DNA of 64,000 bases from Paenibacillus sinopodophylli (lineage in GTDB: Bacteria; Bacillota; Bacilli; Paenibacillales; Paenibacillaceae), in contig NZ_VDBO01000004.1 of the NCBI RefSeq assembly GCF_005930355.1, positions 41,923 through 105,922 on the forward strand. The letters are read 5' to 3'. A program made the translations under genes and the position numbers. Below are positions 9,286-18,700 of this stretch, in pieces. Under the pieces are notes generated by a model. That model did not search any database. It saw nothing but the letters and a program-made list of their open reading frames with translations, and had not been told where the DNA came from. The first letter of the stretch is position 1. Each line of letters starts with the position of its first letter.

Positions 9286-9858
9286 CTACTCGGCAGCCTT
9301 GATTGCATAAAATTCATCTTTAACACTTTGCATTTGAGAAATATGACGTTTCGCATGCTGGCATAGGAAATATATATATTGATAAACATCAATCTTTCCA
9401 AGATCATTAACGGTCATAGTCGTTTTATATAAGATGCCTTCACCGTTTGGTATTTCTTTAAGTATTTCTTTGCATTCGTTTATCTGCTCTTCCAATATTC
9501 TACTCACTTCAGGAATTGTCTTATCTCCTGTTGGTTCCATATGCTCTGGTCGTATCCATATAAATGATTTATGTTTCTCAATTTGGTCAAGTTCCGCTAA
9601 ATTGTTTTCATATGCAGAAACCTCTTGATTTAGGTCTACCTTTATGGCAAGGTTTTTGGCCTTGTTCTTACCCTTACGAATCAAAATTAATAAGAAATGA
9701 TTGGTTATAGTGACATGTTCTAATATTTGTTCAATGCTCCAACCTACTTTAGGTCTAAAGCTTAGCATTTCTGGTTTTAGATCAAACCATAAATAATAAT
9801 CACTCAAGGTACGTGAAAGTTCCCACTCTATGAACTGTATGGTTTTCTTTACTGTCAT
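9286..9858 (-). CDS. DinB superfamily protein
   Basis: 190 residues from the ATG at 9858, with GGTGGGGAG just upstream. The longer frame from 9891 would overlap the preceding gene. The N-terminus has WSIEQILEHVTITNHFLL, with the first DinB histidine. The C-terminal helix has CQHAKRHISQM, giving the H...H-x-x-x-H style metal ligands. It is immediately downstream of the frataxin-like gene (23 bp), so the two are probably co-transcribed. Substrate unknown. Confidence 0.75.
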   Translation of the reverse strand: MTVKKTIQFIEWELSRTLSDYYLWFDLKPEMLSFRPKVGWSIEQILEHVTITNHFLLILIRKGKNKAKNLAIKVDLNQEVSAYENNLAELDQIEKHKSFIWIRPEHMEPTGDKTIPEVSRILEEQINECKEILKEIPNGEGILYKTTMTVNDLGKIDVYQYIYFLCQHAKRHISQMQSVKDEFYAIKAAE

Positions 9859-9881
9859 TGGCTCCCCACCTTCAATTGAGA

Positions 9882-10250
9882 TTATCGCCAAAAAGTTGAA
9901 CAGCCCGCCTTATCCTCAATATTGAATTCGATTATTCTCTCAAGTAATGAGAAATCAATCGGACTAACCCACTTCATACGTATTAACTCCTTGGTATGAT
10001 CATAGCCGGCCTGCTTAATTTCATCAGCAAACTGAATAATCCCTGCCTTTTCAGGGGCAACCGCCAAATGCTGTTTCGATACGCTAAAACCAATAATAAA
10101 TGTGTCGTGATCGGTAAACATAGGCTGGTTCCACGCGATTTTCGGCATTAAATTTGGATATTTCTTCGCTACCCATTCCAAAACTTCTTCCGTTCTTTCC
10201 CGATGCTGCGGGTTATCAATACGAGATATAAACTCTGCGAATGCTTCCAT
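9882..10250 (-). CDS. Frataxin-like iron chaperone (YdhG/Fra family)
   Basis: 122 residues, full length for the DUF1801 iron-chaperone group related to B. subtilis YdhG (Fra), which delivers iron for cluster and haem assembly. Characteristic segments are ISRIDNPQHRERTEEVLEW, KIAWNQPMFTDHDTFIIGFS, KQHLAVAPEKAGI and the C-terminal LLERIIEFNIEDKAGCSTFW. A strong GGAGGAAACAAA ribosome site precedes the ATG. It is co-oriented with the DinB gene that follows. Assignment rests on motif resemblance. Confidence 0.8.
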   Translation of the reverse strand: MEAFAEFISRIDNPQHRERTEEVLEWVAKKYPNLMPKIAWNQPMFTDHDTFIIGFSVSKQHLAVAPEKAGIIQFADEIKQAGYDHTKELIRMKWVSPIDFSLLERIIEFNIEDKAGCSTFWR

Positions 10251-10446
10251 TTTGTTTCCTCCTGGTGTAATTGATGTTATTTATAGGCTATCCATTTTAT
10301 CCAATGATAAGCGTGTCAATTGATTGCTCATTATTTAACTATTTTAACCAGAAGTGACCTTTACCATCAAGAGATCTTTCATTTCAATTCGTTCCTTCCA
10401 GCCTCATACAGATGCTTCTCTCAACAAACTCAAGAGATTTCTATCA

Positions 10447-11244
10447 TTACACATTATACCAATACATCGGATGCTCAGCGATCGGTTCAAAACCAAGCTT
10501 GCTGGCAAGAGACAGCGATGCTTGATTATCTGAATGACAGCTCCAATTTGGGATTAGGTTTTTGCTACGACAGTCATTAATAAACAAAGCCGCAACTTTA
10601 GTCGCAAGCCCTTTCCGTGTATATTCCTCAACTGTAATGATATCAATCTCAGCGAATCCTCCGCCAACGTAAGGGGATGAACAAACGCTTATGATTTGAT
10701 TATCTTTTGTAATAAAATGTCCTATGCCTCGAACATTAAAATGCTCATTCGAATCCCATACCAGCTTATAGTAAGTATAGAAATCCTCTCGATACTGATT
10801 TGAAATATGCTCGTTTAGAGCTTCATAATGCAGTCCATCATCAATCTTAAGGGATATGTCTATACTCATCTCAGTAAACTTTTGATCATTTAGTCGGAAG
10901 TACGTACGTTTTATTTTATTTGCATGTATGAGTTGATATTTCTGCAAGGCCCTTTCCCATTCCTCTGTGAACATCGCTAACGCGTAAAAGCCAATGTGGT
11001 TTTCTTTATCATTTAGAAAATTTGCTATCGCATCATTAAAGGTATGATAAGAAGCGTTACCCACTACGCAGTAAAATCCACCGCAGCTAGTAATTAAGGC
11101 AGCGCTAGGATCTAAAATACGATTTACAAATATCTTTCCTTTTTGTGTCTGTTCAATAACAGAAAGGGCAAAGACTGCTTTGTTTTTTATTTTGGAAAGC
11201 ATCGGTAATACTATAGTAAATTCGTTGCTACACAACTCGAGCAT
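10447..11244 (-). CDS. GNAT acetyltransferase, PF12746-type
   Basis: 265 residues: an N-terminal GNAT-like half (~1-125) and a catalytic C-terminal GNAT domain. Beta strand 4 is followed by VEEYTRKGLATKVA, the pyrophosphate-binding loop (R-K-G-L-A), then NWSCHSDNQASLSLASKLGF and the closing YWYNV. This arrangement is typical of GNAT_acetyltran proteins in Bacillales. GGAGG lies 6 nt before the ATG. The gene 23 bp upstream encodes a small membrane protein and likely shares its transcript. Acceptor substrate unknown. Confidence 0.82.
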   Translation of the reverse strand: MLELCSNEFTIVLPMLSKIKNKAVFALSVIEQTQKGKIFVNRILDPSAALITSCGGFYCVVGNASYHTFNDAIANFLNDKENHIGFYALAMFTEEWERALQKYQLIHANKIKRTYFRLNDQKFTEMSIDISLKIDDGLHYEALNEHISNQYREDFYTYYKLVWDSNEHFNVRGIGHFITKDNQIISVCSSPYVGGGFAEIDIITVEEYTRKGLATKVAALFINDCRSKNLIPNWSCHSDNQASLSLASKLGFEPIAEHPMYWYNV

Positions 11245-11267
11245 AATCCACCTCCATCTCGTTCCTT

Positions 11268-11534
11268 TTATATGAGGTCGTCTTTACTTTTTGTCTTTTT
11301 AAAGGTTCTGATCGTGATGACAACAGCTACTAAAACAATAATCCCGCCAAATGTGAGTCCTCTTACGTGTTCAGGTAGGTCTGGTAACTTCACATATGCA
11401 AGTAAATATTTCATTAAGAGTTGTGATAACAATAAAATAATAAACGTCTTCAGGTAAGAAATGAATGATTTATTTTTAATCCATATAGGTAAAGCATATA
11501 ACACACTCAATAGCACAATTATCCATACATCCAT
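11268..11534 (-). CDS. Small membrane protein, unknown
   Basis: 88 residues with three hydrophobic helices (about 3-17, 27-46 and 62-77) and a basic tail (RTFKKTKSKDD). GGGGG is 9 nt before the ATG. It precedes the GNAT gene by 23 bp on the same strand. No family recognised. The 290 bp upstream (11535-11825) holds no gene I can support. Confidence 0.6.
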   Translation of the reverse strand: MDVWIIVLLSVLYALPIWIKNKSFISYLKTFIILLLSQLLMKYLLAYVKLPDLPEHVRGLTFGGIIVLVAVVITIRTFKKTKSKDDLI

Positions 11535-11825
11535 TCATTTATTCCCCCTCTCGATTAAAGCTTTTTATCGTTGCTTCGAATATAGTATTCTTCTACTCAC
11601 TTTAGAGGTTCTAGAGTCACCGACTTGCGAAAATCATAAACCATTCTGTTTTTATTGTATAATACACTCAAATGTATAAATTTCTCAATATTTACCTCTA
11701 CTTGAAAATTCGAAATGATTCATGATGACAGCTGAAGATATCCTATCGTGAGCCTATGAAAGGAAACACAAGATACAATTCGTTGAACTGGACGAGAGTC
11801 ATTCGTAAAAAATTGCAGCTATTTA

Positions 11826-12056
11826 TTGGGTCCTGACCATGTCGGTAAAAAAGTCGGCACTGCTGCTGTCCAATTCCTTGAAGCAAAGGCTCGGGAGCTA
11901 GGCTTCCATGTACTCATTGCAACCATTTGCACAGAAAATGAGCGAAGCATCAGCCTGTTCGAGCGTCTCGGCGATGAGAAAGCGGCCCAATTCAAAGAGA
12001 TTGGACAGAAGTTCGGAAGATGGCTGAATATTGCGAGTTATCAGAAGATCATTTGA
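11826..12056 (+). pseudogene. GNAT acetyltransferase C-terminal relic (phosphinothricin-acetyltransferase-like)
   Basis: The frame encodes GPDHVGKKVGTAAVQFLEAK, LGFHVLIATICTENERSISLFERLG and KFGRWLNIASYQKI. These are the acetyl-CoA loop and C-terminal half of the YwnH/phosphinothricin acetyltransferase type. The N-terminal half is missing, and upstream sequence from ~11715 contains only unreadable traces. The acetyl-CoA loop itself is altered (GKKVG rather than G-K-G-x-G), as expected in a decaying gene. Confidence 0.65.
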
Positions 12057-12103
12057 TGTAGAATGACTACATATTATGAATGGCACGAAAGAGAGGCAGC
12101 AAA

Positions 12104-12583
12104 ATGGAACATCAGCTGGTGCAAAAAGAGGCGTTCACCATCATCGGAAAATCGATCTTAACATCCACTAGAGAAGGACAAAATTCAAAGCAAATCCCTA
12201 AGTTTTGGCAGGATAGTCATGCGGATGGTACTGTCAGAAAACTTACTGCCTTGGGAGAAACCGAAGAACTACTAGGACTGTGCTATGATGCGCAGCAGAA
12301 TGGCGAGTACTTTAAGTACGCGATTGCAGTAGAATCTAATGCGCCAGCCTCGGACTACGGGTTCGAACGGATACAAATTCCCTCAGCAACGTGGGCTGTG
12401 TTTACTTCTATCGGCCCGATGCCTGGCGCAATCCAAGAGGTTTGGGGACGTATTTACCGGGAATGGTTCCCAACTTCGGGATTTAAGCAGGCTGAGGGGT
12501 TCAATTTCGAGCTTTACTTGCCGGGAGATACAACTTCCGAGGATTATCGCTGTAAGGCATGGATTCCGATTGTACGAAAATAA
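12104..12583 (+). CDS. Stand-alone GyrI-like / AraC effector-binding domain protein
   Basis: 159 residues from the ATG at 12104, chosen because GAGAGG lies 7 nt upstream; the in-frame ATG at 12080 has no ribosome site. The sequence (MEHQLVQKEAFTIIGKS, the WAVFTSIGPMPGAIQEVW strand-helix, then FPTSGFKQAEGFNFELYL and the final CKAWIPIV) is the SHS2-type effector-binding domain seen at the C-terminus of Rob/BmrR and in YdeE-like proteins. Without a helix-turn-helix it may bind small hydrophobic molecules or act as a hydrolase or buffer. It lies 47 bp after the broken acetyltransferase. Confidence 0.8.
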   Translation: MEHQLVQKEAFTIIGKSILTSTREGQNSKQIPKFWQDSHADGTVRKLTALGETEELLGLCYDAQQNGEYFKYAIAVESNAPASDYGFERIQIPSATWAVFTSIGPMPGAIQEVWGRIYREWFPTSGFKQAEGFNFELYLPGDTTSEDYRCKAWIPIVRK

Positions 12584-12710
12584 CGAAAAACTTGTTTTCT
12601 GAATTGCAGATAACCGTCAGCGCTTCGCCCAGTTGAAATATGCATAAAGCCCCTCGCTATGCGGTTATCCAAACACTAAAAAATGGGATGCAATTAGCAA
12701 TCATTCCTAG

Positions 12711-12735
12711 TACAATAAGAATTGGAAGCGCTTCC
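12711..12735 (+). promoter_or_regulatory. Probable -10 box with palindromic operator
   Basis: TACAAT at 12711-12716 is followed 7 bp later by a perfect 12-bp palindrome GGAAGCGCTTCC (12724-12735). This falls at the expected transcription start of the GH43 gene. The palindrome has the CG-centred form of LacI-family and CcpA (cre) operators. A -35 element is weak (ATGCAA region). Catabolite repression or a dedicated LacI regulator is an inference. Confidence 0.6.
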
Positions 12736-12780
12736 GAATTGTGTCTCGTCCAAATCTATCTTATTTTATAGGAGGATTTC

Positions 12781-14226
12781 ATGATGAAACGTAATATTCG
12801 CTTTCTGTTTACGTACGTACTCATTCTCAGTCTCAGCTTGAGCTTTCAGGTTTTCCCTGCACATGCAGCACCCGTTACGCTTGACAACGGCAATCAATTT
12901 CTGGATACGAGCGGAAATGCGATTCAAGCCCATGGCGGTGGCGTTCTCAAATCAGGCAGCTACTATTATTGGTTTGGCGAGAACCGTGACGGTACAAACT
13001 ACGTTTCCGTGTATCGATCAACCGATCTGAAAAATTGGGAATTCCGCGCGCATGTGTTAAGCAAAACTTCGGCACCAGAACTTGCTACAGCTAACATCGA
13101 GCGCCCCAAAGTAATCTATAACGCCTCAACTGGGAAATACGTCATGTGGATGCACAAGGAAAACGGCGTCGATTACGGCGAAGCGAGGGTGGCCGTCGCT
13201 TCCTCTTCCAACATTGAAGGCCCCTATACCTATCATGGAAGCTTCCGTCCATTAGACTACGATTCCCGTGATATGACCGTCTATAATGACGGAGGCACCG
13301 CTTATCTCATATCTGCAACCCGCGTAAATGCTGATTTGAATATATACCGTCTAACCTCTGATTTCCTTGGCGTAGATTCGCTCATCTCAACACTATGGGT
13401 CGGTCAATACCGCGAAGCCCCCGCTTTATTCAAACGCGGCAGCACCTACTTCCTTCTAACTTCCGGTGCGACTGGCTGGGCTCCCAACCAGGCCAAATAT
13501 GCAACAGCCACCAGTATTAGCGGCACTTGGAGCGGATTAAGCAATGTCGGCAATGGCAATACCTATCAATCCCAATCCACTTATGTGCTGCCAGTTGAAG
13601 GCTCATCGAGTACCTCATTTCTATATATGGGCGATCGCTGGGCAGGCGCATGGGGTGGTGCTGTCAATACGTCTGAATATGTATGGCTGCCAATCGAATT
13701 CCCCTCTGCGACATCGATGACTTTGAACTGGTACGACCAGCTCACGATAGATGCAGCTACAGGCTCGATTGCAGGAACAGTCAGTCCTCCTGTCAATACG
13801 ACCTCATGGTATAAGTTAACCAACCGAAATAGCGGCAAGCTGCTCGGAACAACCAGCGGCGTCACAACCGATGGCGCGGTCATCGAGCAATATACTGATG
13901 GCGGATGGACCAGCCAGCATTGGCAGTTTATCGATGCAGGTGGACGCTATTACAAAATTAAAAACCGAAACAGCGGCAAAATTTTGGATATAACGAGCAG
14001 CTCTACGGCAGACGGGGCTACCGTCATCCAATATACCGACAACGGAGGGCTTAATCAGCAATTCCGTATCATTAGCGCGGGCAGCGGTTATTTCCAAATC
14101 ATGAACGTCAAGAGCCGCAAGGTCATCACCATTACGGACAGCTCGATATTGAATGGTGCGGATGCCGTGCAGCAGACAAGAGATGGAGATACGGACCAGC
14201 AATTCTCTTTCACGACCACGAGTTAA
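12781..14226 (+). CDS. Secreted GH43 glycosidase with ricin-type lectin domain
   Basis: 481 residues. Signal peptide 1-29 (cleavage after FPAHA). Residues ~34-330 form a five-bladed GH43 domain close to the exo-beta-1,3-galactanase group: HGGGVLKSGSYYYWFGENR, then ERPKVIYN (Glu ~107) and GQYREAPALF (Glu ~212, the expected acid). In galactanases of this group a Gln replaces the usual Asp base; here TYQSQSTY around 262-268 offers that Gln. Residues ~346-481 are a beta-trefoil RicinB/CBM13 lectin with the repeated YKLTNRNSGK / YKIKNRNSGK pattern and QxW-like ends (QHWQF, QQFRI, QQFSF). It probably removes galactose from arabinogalactan-type plant glycans outside the cell. The palindromic operator lies upstream and a terminator follows. 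Confidence 0.88.
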   Translation: MMKRNIRFLFTYVLILSLSLSFQVFPAHAAPVTLDNGNQFLDTSGNAIQAHGGGVLKSGSYYYWFGENRDGTNYVSVYRSTDLKNWEFRAHVLSKTSAPELATANIERPKVIYNASTGKYVMWMHKENGVDYGEARVAVASSSNIEGPYTYHGSFRPLDYDSRDMTVYNDGGTAYLISATRVNADLNIYRLTSDFLGVDSLISTLWVGQYREAPALFKRGSTYFLLTSGATGWAPNQAKYATATSISGTWSGLSNVGNGNTYQSQSTYVLPVEGSSSTSFLYMGDRWAGAWGGAVNTSEYVWLPIEFPSATSMTLNWYDQLTIDAATGSIAGTVSPPVNTTSWYKLTNRNSGKLLGTTSGVTTDGAVIEQYTDGGWTSQHWQFIDAGGRYYKIKNRNSGKILDITSSSTADGATVIQYTDNGGLNQQFRIISAGSGYFQIMNVKSRKVITITDSSILNGADAVQQTRDGDTDQQFSFTTTS

Positions 14227-14256
14227 TCTTACAACCTAGTCATCCTTGCAAAAATC

Positions 14257-14290
14257 AGCAGCCCCGGTAAGCTTTCCTGCCGGGGCTGCT
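14257..14290 (+). terminator. Terminator hairpin after the GH43 gene
   Basis: Perfect 11-bp GC-rich stem AGCAGCCCCGG (14257-14267) with CCGGGGCTGCT (14280-14290), 12-nt loop, followed by TCCTTTTC. The T tract is imperfect. Confidence 0.75.
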
Positions 14291-14363
14291 TCCTTTTCAC
14301 ACCCTTTCTAATACCTGAGGTTTGTTTCGTACTTAACGTTCATACGTTGTCAGCATTACTGAC

Positions 14364-14394
14364 TTGTACATGCAAATGGTAAACATGCTATAAT
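14364..14394 (+). promoter_or_regulatory. Promoter of the XRE regulator gene
   Basis: Consensus TATAAT at 14389-14394 in an extended TGC-TATAAT context, with TTGTAC at 14364-14369 (19-bp spacer). The start codon is 63 bp downstream. Confidence 0.6.
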
Positions 14395-14457
14395 TATGTG
14401 TGCGTTTATCCAACCATACGATTGATAGAATAGAGACGTTGGAGAGGGGGATGACGA

Positions 14458-14820
14458 TTGTTCGCTAAGCGATTAAAGCAGCTGCGTAAGGCGAGGAAAT
14501 TGACAATGCAAGAAGTAGCTGATTACTTAGGTGTTGCCAAAAGTACATATGCTGGCTACGAATCCGGTTACCGGCAGCCAACCATTGAATCCATCCAGAC
14601 GATCTCGCGAAAGCTTCGCACCTCCGCCGATTATCTGCTGGGGCTGACCGATTATCCGGAACCGCCTGCTGAGCTTAACCATAACGCTAAGGAATATTTA
14701 AACTATGAACAGCTTCACTGGGACGGGGTTCCTTTGGAGAGGGACGATCTAGAGCTCATTCGCAGCTTGCTCGAACGCGTTCTCCGTGACCGTACCCTGC
14801 CTAAGGACGAAACAAACTAA
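14458..14820 (+). CDS. XRE-family transcriptional regulator
   Basis: 120 residues beginning at TTG 14458; the only nearby ATG (14449) runs into a stop at once, and GAGAGGGGG lies at proper spacing for the TTG. Residues 1-60 are a Cro/CI helix-turn-helix (FAKRLKQLRKARKLTMQEVA, YLGVAKSTYAGYESGYRQP), followed by a short acidic C-terminal region without a recognised sensor domain. The small size recalls SinR/SlrR-type biofilm regulators, and it converges tail-to-tail on the end of the EPS operon with a 4-bp overlap of stop codons. A role in EPS control is only suggested by position. Confidence 0.8.
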   Translation: MFAKRLKQLRKARKLTMQEVADYLGVAKSTYAGYESGYRQPTIESIQTISRKLRTSADYLLGLTDYPEPPAELNHNAKEYLNYEQLHWDGVPLERDDLELIRSLLERVLRDRTLPKDETN

Positions 14821-15668
14821 CCTCCCATCAGCTGGAGCAGCTTCGCTTCGAAATCGCCTTGAAGCTGCAGCATGAGGCTGCTGTAAGTCTGCTCCCATTC
14901 CTCAGTCACACTCTGCTCCACTTTATCTCCTTCCGCGTCCGCAATTAGAGTTTGGAGCTTCGCATTACACGCTGCCTCCGTATTCGAAAGCCCATCCATC
15001 CACTTCTGATTCAACTCCTGAAAAGCATAGGGGTCTGACAAATCAAGCTGCGCAACGCTTGCTTCGGCCCCAGCCAGCACCGCGTTCATATCCTGTGTAC
15101 ATTTCGCTTGAAGCTGTCTCATTTGCTCCTCATATTTCTCCACAGCATTAACCGGCGGCTCCGTTTCAATTGCTGTTTCTTCGTCCGGCTTCGGCGAGAC
15201 TCCCGTATTAGGCTTTGCATCCGTCCCTTTATTCGGCTTTGACGTAGTTACAGGCTTTGTAGTCTGAACTGGGCGCGGCGTTGCAGCTGGCTTGACTGCT
15301 GGTTTAACTGCCACTGCCTGTTCGCTCGCAGCTTCAGGTGTTTCTATTACCTCTTCATTACGATCCGGATTAGTCGCTGCCTGCTCGGAAGGCTTAACTG
15401 TCGGCGCTGTCTCCACAGTCTTCACCTCTGAAGATGGCGTAACAACCTGCGTTACTTCAGTTGGTATGACAGTCCCATCAAGCGCTGCGATGATAACGGG
15501 AGGAGCGCCTTTCGCATTCACAACAAATGACTGATCCGTCGATTTATCCCAATACAGCCCGCCCCATGCAAGGATAAGTATGACGGCAAGTGAGCCCAAA
15601 ATTATATTAATGGTATCCGGCTTCTGAAAGCGCGGACGTCTTTTTTTACGCGAATGCCCTTGTCCCAT
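14817..15668 (-). CDS. Single-pass membrane protein with Pro/Thr-rich stalk, end of the EPS operon
   Basis: 283 residues from the ATG at 15668; GGAAGGTGG is upstream and an in-frame GTG at 15683 overlaps it. Order: basic cytoplasmic start (RKKRRPRF), one transmembrane helix (~residues 20-40, INIILGSLAVILILAWGG), a long Pro/Thr/Lys linker (~75-175), then a helical domain (~175-283) with KYEEQMRQLQAKCTQDM and QELNQKWMDGLSN. The tail holds two cysteines. No family recognised. It lies 80 bp after the triple-repeat protein gene, with a hairpin between, and is the last gene of the EPS run. The topology would expose the helical domain outside the membrane, so a partner of the repeat protein or wall polymer is a possibility. 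Confidence 0.7.
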   Translation of the reverse strand: MGQGHSRKKRRPRFQKPDTINIILGSLAVILILAWGGLYWDKSTDQSFVVNAKGAPPVIIAALDGTVIPTEVTQVVTPSSEVKTVETAPTVKPSEQAATNPDRNEEVIETPEAASEQAVAVKPAVKPAATPRPVQTTKPVTTSKPNKGTDAKPNTGVSPKPDEETAIETEPPVNAVEKYEEQMRQLQAKCTQDMNAVLAGAEASVAQLDLSDPYAFQELNQKWMDGLSNTEAACNAKLQTLIADAEGDKVEQSVTEEWEQTYSSLMLQLQGDFEAKLLQLMGG

Positions 15669-15705
15669 TTCAGCTTTTACCACCTTCCTATTTGAATGGA
15701 AAGAA

Positions 15706-15742
15706 GCCAGTCCTCCACCCTAGCAAAAGGTAGAGAACTGGC
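15706..15742 (-). terminator. Intercistronic hairpin / attenuator
   Basis: A 14-bp stem with two G-U pairs (15706-15719 with 15729-15742, outer GCCAGT/ACTGGC), followed on the minus strand by TTCTTTCC. It stands between the triple-repeat gene and the membrane-protein gene and may terminate part of the EPS transcript or act as an mRNA boundary. Confidence 0.55.
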
Positions 15743-15748
15743 CGTCTT

Positions 15749-18700
15749 CTAAGAACGCATAATTTCCGTAATAATAGTCGTGAGCAGCTTGTTGACCTTG
15801 CTCTTCGTCTCATTGATCGCTTTGTTCTTCAACGCGTTGGTTGCTTTCACTTTATTAATTGCATTCAGAGCGTCATTCCTAGCCTGAACAACCTCTACAA
15901 TTAACTGTGCTTTCTGCTCATCATCCTTGGTCGCCTTCAGCTGCTTCTTGATACCGTCCAGCTTGTCATCCAGAGCTTCAGCTATTTTCTTGAACTCCTC
16001 CTTAGGATCAATCTCGACGTCTTCGTTCACGAGCGTGATCTCCTGCTCGAAAATAACTTTGGACGAGCCTCCGATCAGCATCGCTTGAATGACAGCCTTC
16101 CCTTCAGCCACCTTCTTAGGTATAGTTACCTTGCCCTTGGAATCTACTGCAACATCCTTGCTGCCAGATACTTTCTTCCAGCGCAGGAGCGATGAAGGAA
16201 GCTCAGTGCCGAGCAGCTTCAGCGTATAAACATGCTGCGTACCGCTTGCTGTAACTTTCACAGCAGAGATCACCTCAGAGCGGATATAGGCAACGGTCAA
16301 AGCATTAAGCGCACTGTCATCATACTTCAGCTTTAACTGGAACTTCAGAACAGTCATACTCACATCAGCCGGCTTGATGCCTAAATTCGCAAATACCTCA
16401 CTAAGTGCATAATCGTCCTTCGCAATTAGAATTTTATTCATCGCTTCCGTAATTACCGCATTAATCTTTTGTTTGTTGCCAAGCAACTGGGCGAGATCCT
16501 TAGGTTTCATATCTGCAATAATATCGCGTACGGTACCTTCAACACCAGGCCGCTCGTCTCCATCACCGAACAGAAGCAGAAGGAAATCATCCATCGTCAG
16601 ATTGTCGACTCCGCCGGCTGCCGCAATCGTCCCCAGCGTCGCCCGGAACTCTGGATTTGTTCTTATCGCCTCGAGCTGCTTCGCATCTGGGTCATATTGA
16701 ATGGAGCCTACCGCTTGAATGATGCGGAATAAGCTCTCCTTCAGCTCTGCTTTATCGACAGTGTCCGGCAGCTTCGCCGCGATTTTATTCCACACAGGGT
16801 CGATCAAGGATTGATCCTTCGCAAAGGTCAGTTTAGCAAGCTCATCTCGCAGATTCCGCACATCCTGCACATCCTTCGGATCACCGGCAAGCAGCGCAGC
16901 ATGAAGCTTATTCATCCGTGCAAGGAACTGCTCAGCAGGGAAATGATCCCCCTCGCCTATAGCTGCCGTAAGCGTAATTTCCTTCTCGAAAATAGTTTTT
17001 GCCGCACCTCCGTACGGATTAATGAACGTGGCACGAACGAGCACCTTACCGCTGTCTGCATCCCGCTTCAGTGTAATGGTACCATTCGCGGCTACAGTAA
17101 CGTCCTCACTGCCAGACACCTTGCTCCATCTTAGTGCGAGCGCTGGAACTTCAACGCCGAATGCTTTCAGGCTGAGCTTCTGCTCGCGTCCGTTCTCACT
17201 GACTTCAGCAGTATCTGTCGTCTCTGAGCGAAGCAGCGCAATCGTTAGGGCAGCGACGGCCGGCTCGTCTTTCTTCAACTGCTGTTGGAAGTTCACCCAC
17301 GTTTGGCTGACCTCCTTCGCCGTAACACCCAGGCTGCTAAGAACGGAGCTGAACTTATAGCTGTCCTTATCATTTAGGAGCAGCCCTGCCTTCTGTAGAA
17401 CGACAGCTGAGATCGCCTGCTTGTCGCTAAAGAGCTGAAGCAGACCTGAGGAGGATAAACCGTTCAAATGTCCACGAATGGCTCCTTCCAATCCACCAGC
17501 AGATTCATCTGCTCCGAAGAAGAAGACCAGCAGATCATCGATGACGAAGCTAGCTTCACCACCTGCTGTGCCAAGCTCCTTCAGAGTAGCGCGGAAGCTT
17601 GCATTGCTGCGAATTTCCTCCAAGCTTGCGGCCTGCCCGTCATAAGGAATAGCAAGCACTGCTTTGAATATATCGAATAACCCTTCCTTCAGCTTCGCTT
17701 TGTCAGCTGTTTCTGGAAGCTTAGCCGAAAGCTTATTCCAGATGGGATCGATTAACGCTTGATCCTTGGCAAACGTAAGCTGACCCAGCTCATTCCGCAG
17801 TTGAATAATCGCTTGAATATCGGCTGGATCTCCCGCAGCAAGCGCTGCCTGCAGCTTCGCCATGCGCGCTAAGAATGCTTCAGCTGGGAACTCCGTTTCC
17901 TGCGAAACCGCGGCCTTTAGTGTTATTTCCTGCTCATATACAACCTTCGCTGCACCGCCATACGGATTGATAAGCTTCGCTTGGATAACAGCTGTTCCGC
18001 TTGCCGCATCACTAGGGATCGTCACAACACCGGACGGCTTCACGGTCACGTTCGCATCACCGGAAGCTTTGGACCACTGCAGCACTGCAGGATAGATTGA
18101 TACGCCGAATACTTTCAGACTATAGGCATGTGTTCGGCCTTCGTCCGTAATGTTCACATCCGCCTTTGCTGCCGAGCGGATGTAGGCTACCGTCATCGCA
18201 CTGATTGCCGGCTCATCCTTCTTCAGCTTTAACTGGAATTGCAGCACTGTTGAACGAACATCCTGCGGGGTAATGCCTAGATTTTTCATAATCGCGCTGA
18301 ATTTATAAGACTCCGTATCGCCGAGCAGCTCTTCTGTTGCTTGAAGCAGGACAGTTGTTATGCCCTGCTTATTGCCGAGCAGTAGGAGCAGCTCCACAGG
18401 CGTTTTTCTAGCAAGCAAGCTTCCGATGGTCCCTTCAACACCTTTGCGGCTTGTACCGTCCCCAAACAGGAATACGAGGAAATCATCGAGCCTAATGTTC
18501 TCATCTCCGCCCGCTGCTGCAATCGTCTTTATCGTAGCGCGGAATTCAGGGTTCGTACGAATCGCTTCCAAATCTGAGGCCTCCGGGTCATAGCGGAAGG
18601 AGCCGACCGCCTTAATGATCCGGAACAAGCTTGCTTTCAGCTCCGCCTGATCGACCGACTCCGGCAGCTTCCCGCTTATTTTGTTCCATATGGGATCGAT

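Noticed and set aside
13581..14202. Minus-strand frames of 100-128 codons inside the GH43 gene
   Set aside because: Antisense shadows of the glycosidase and lectin domains; no start signals.
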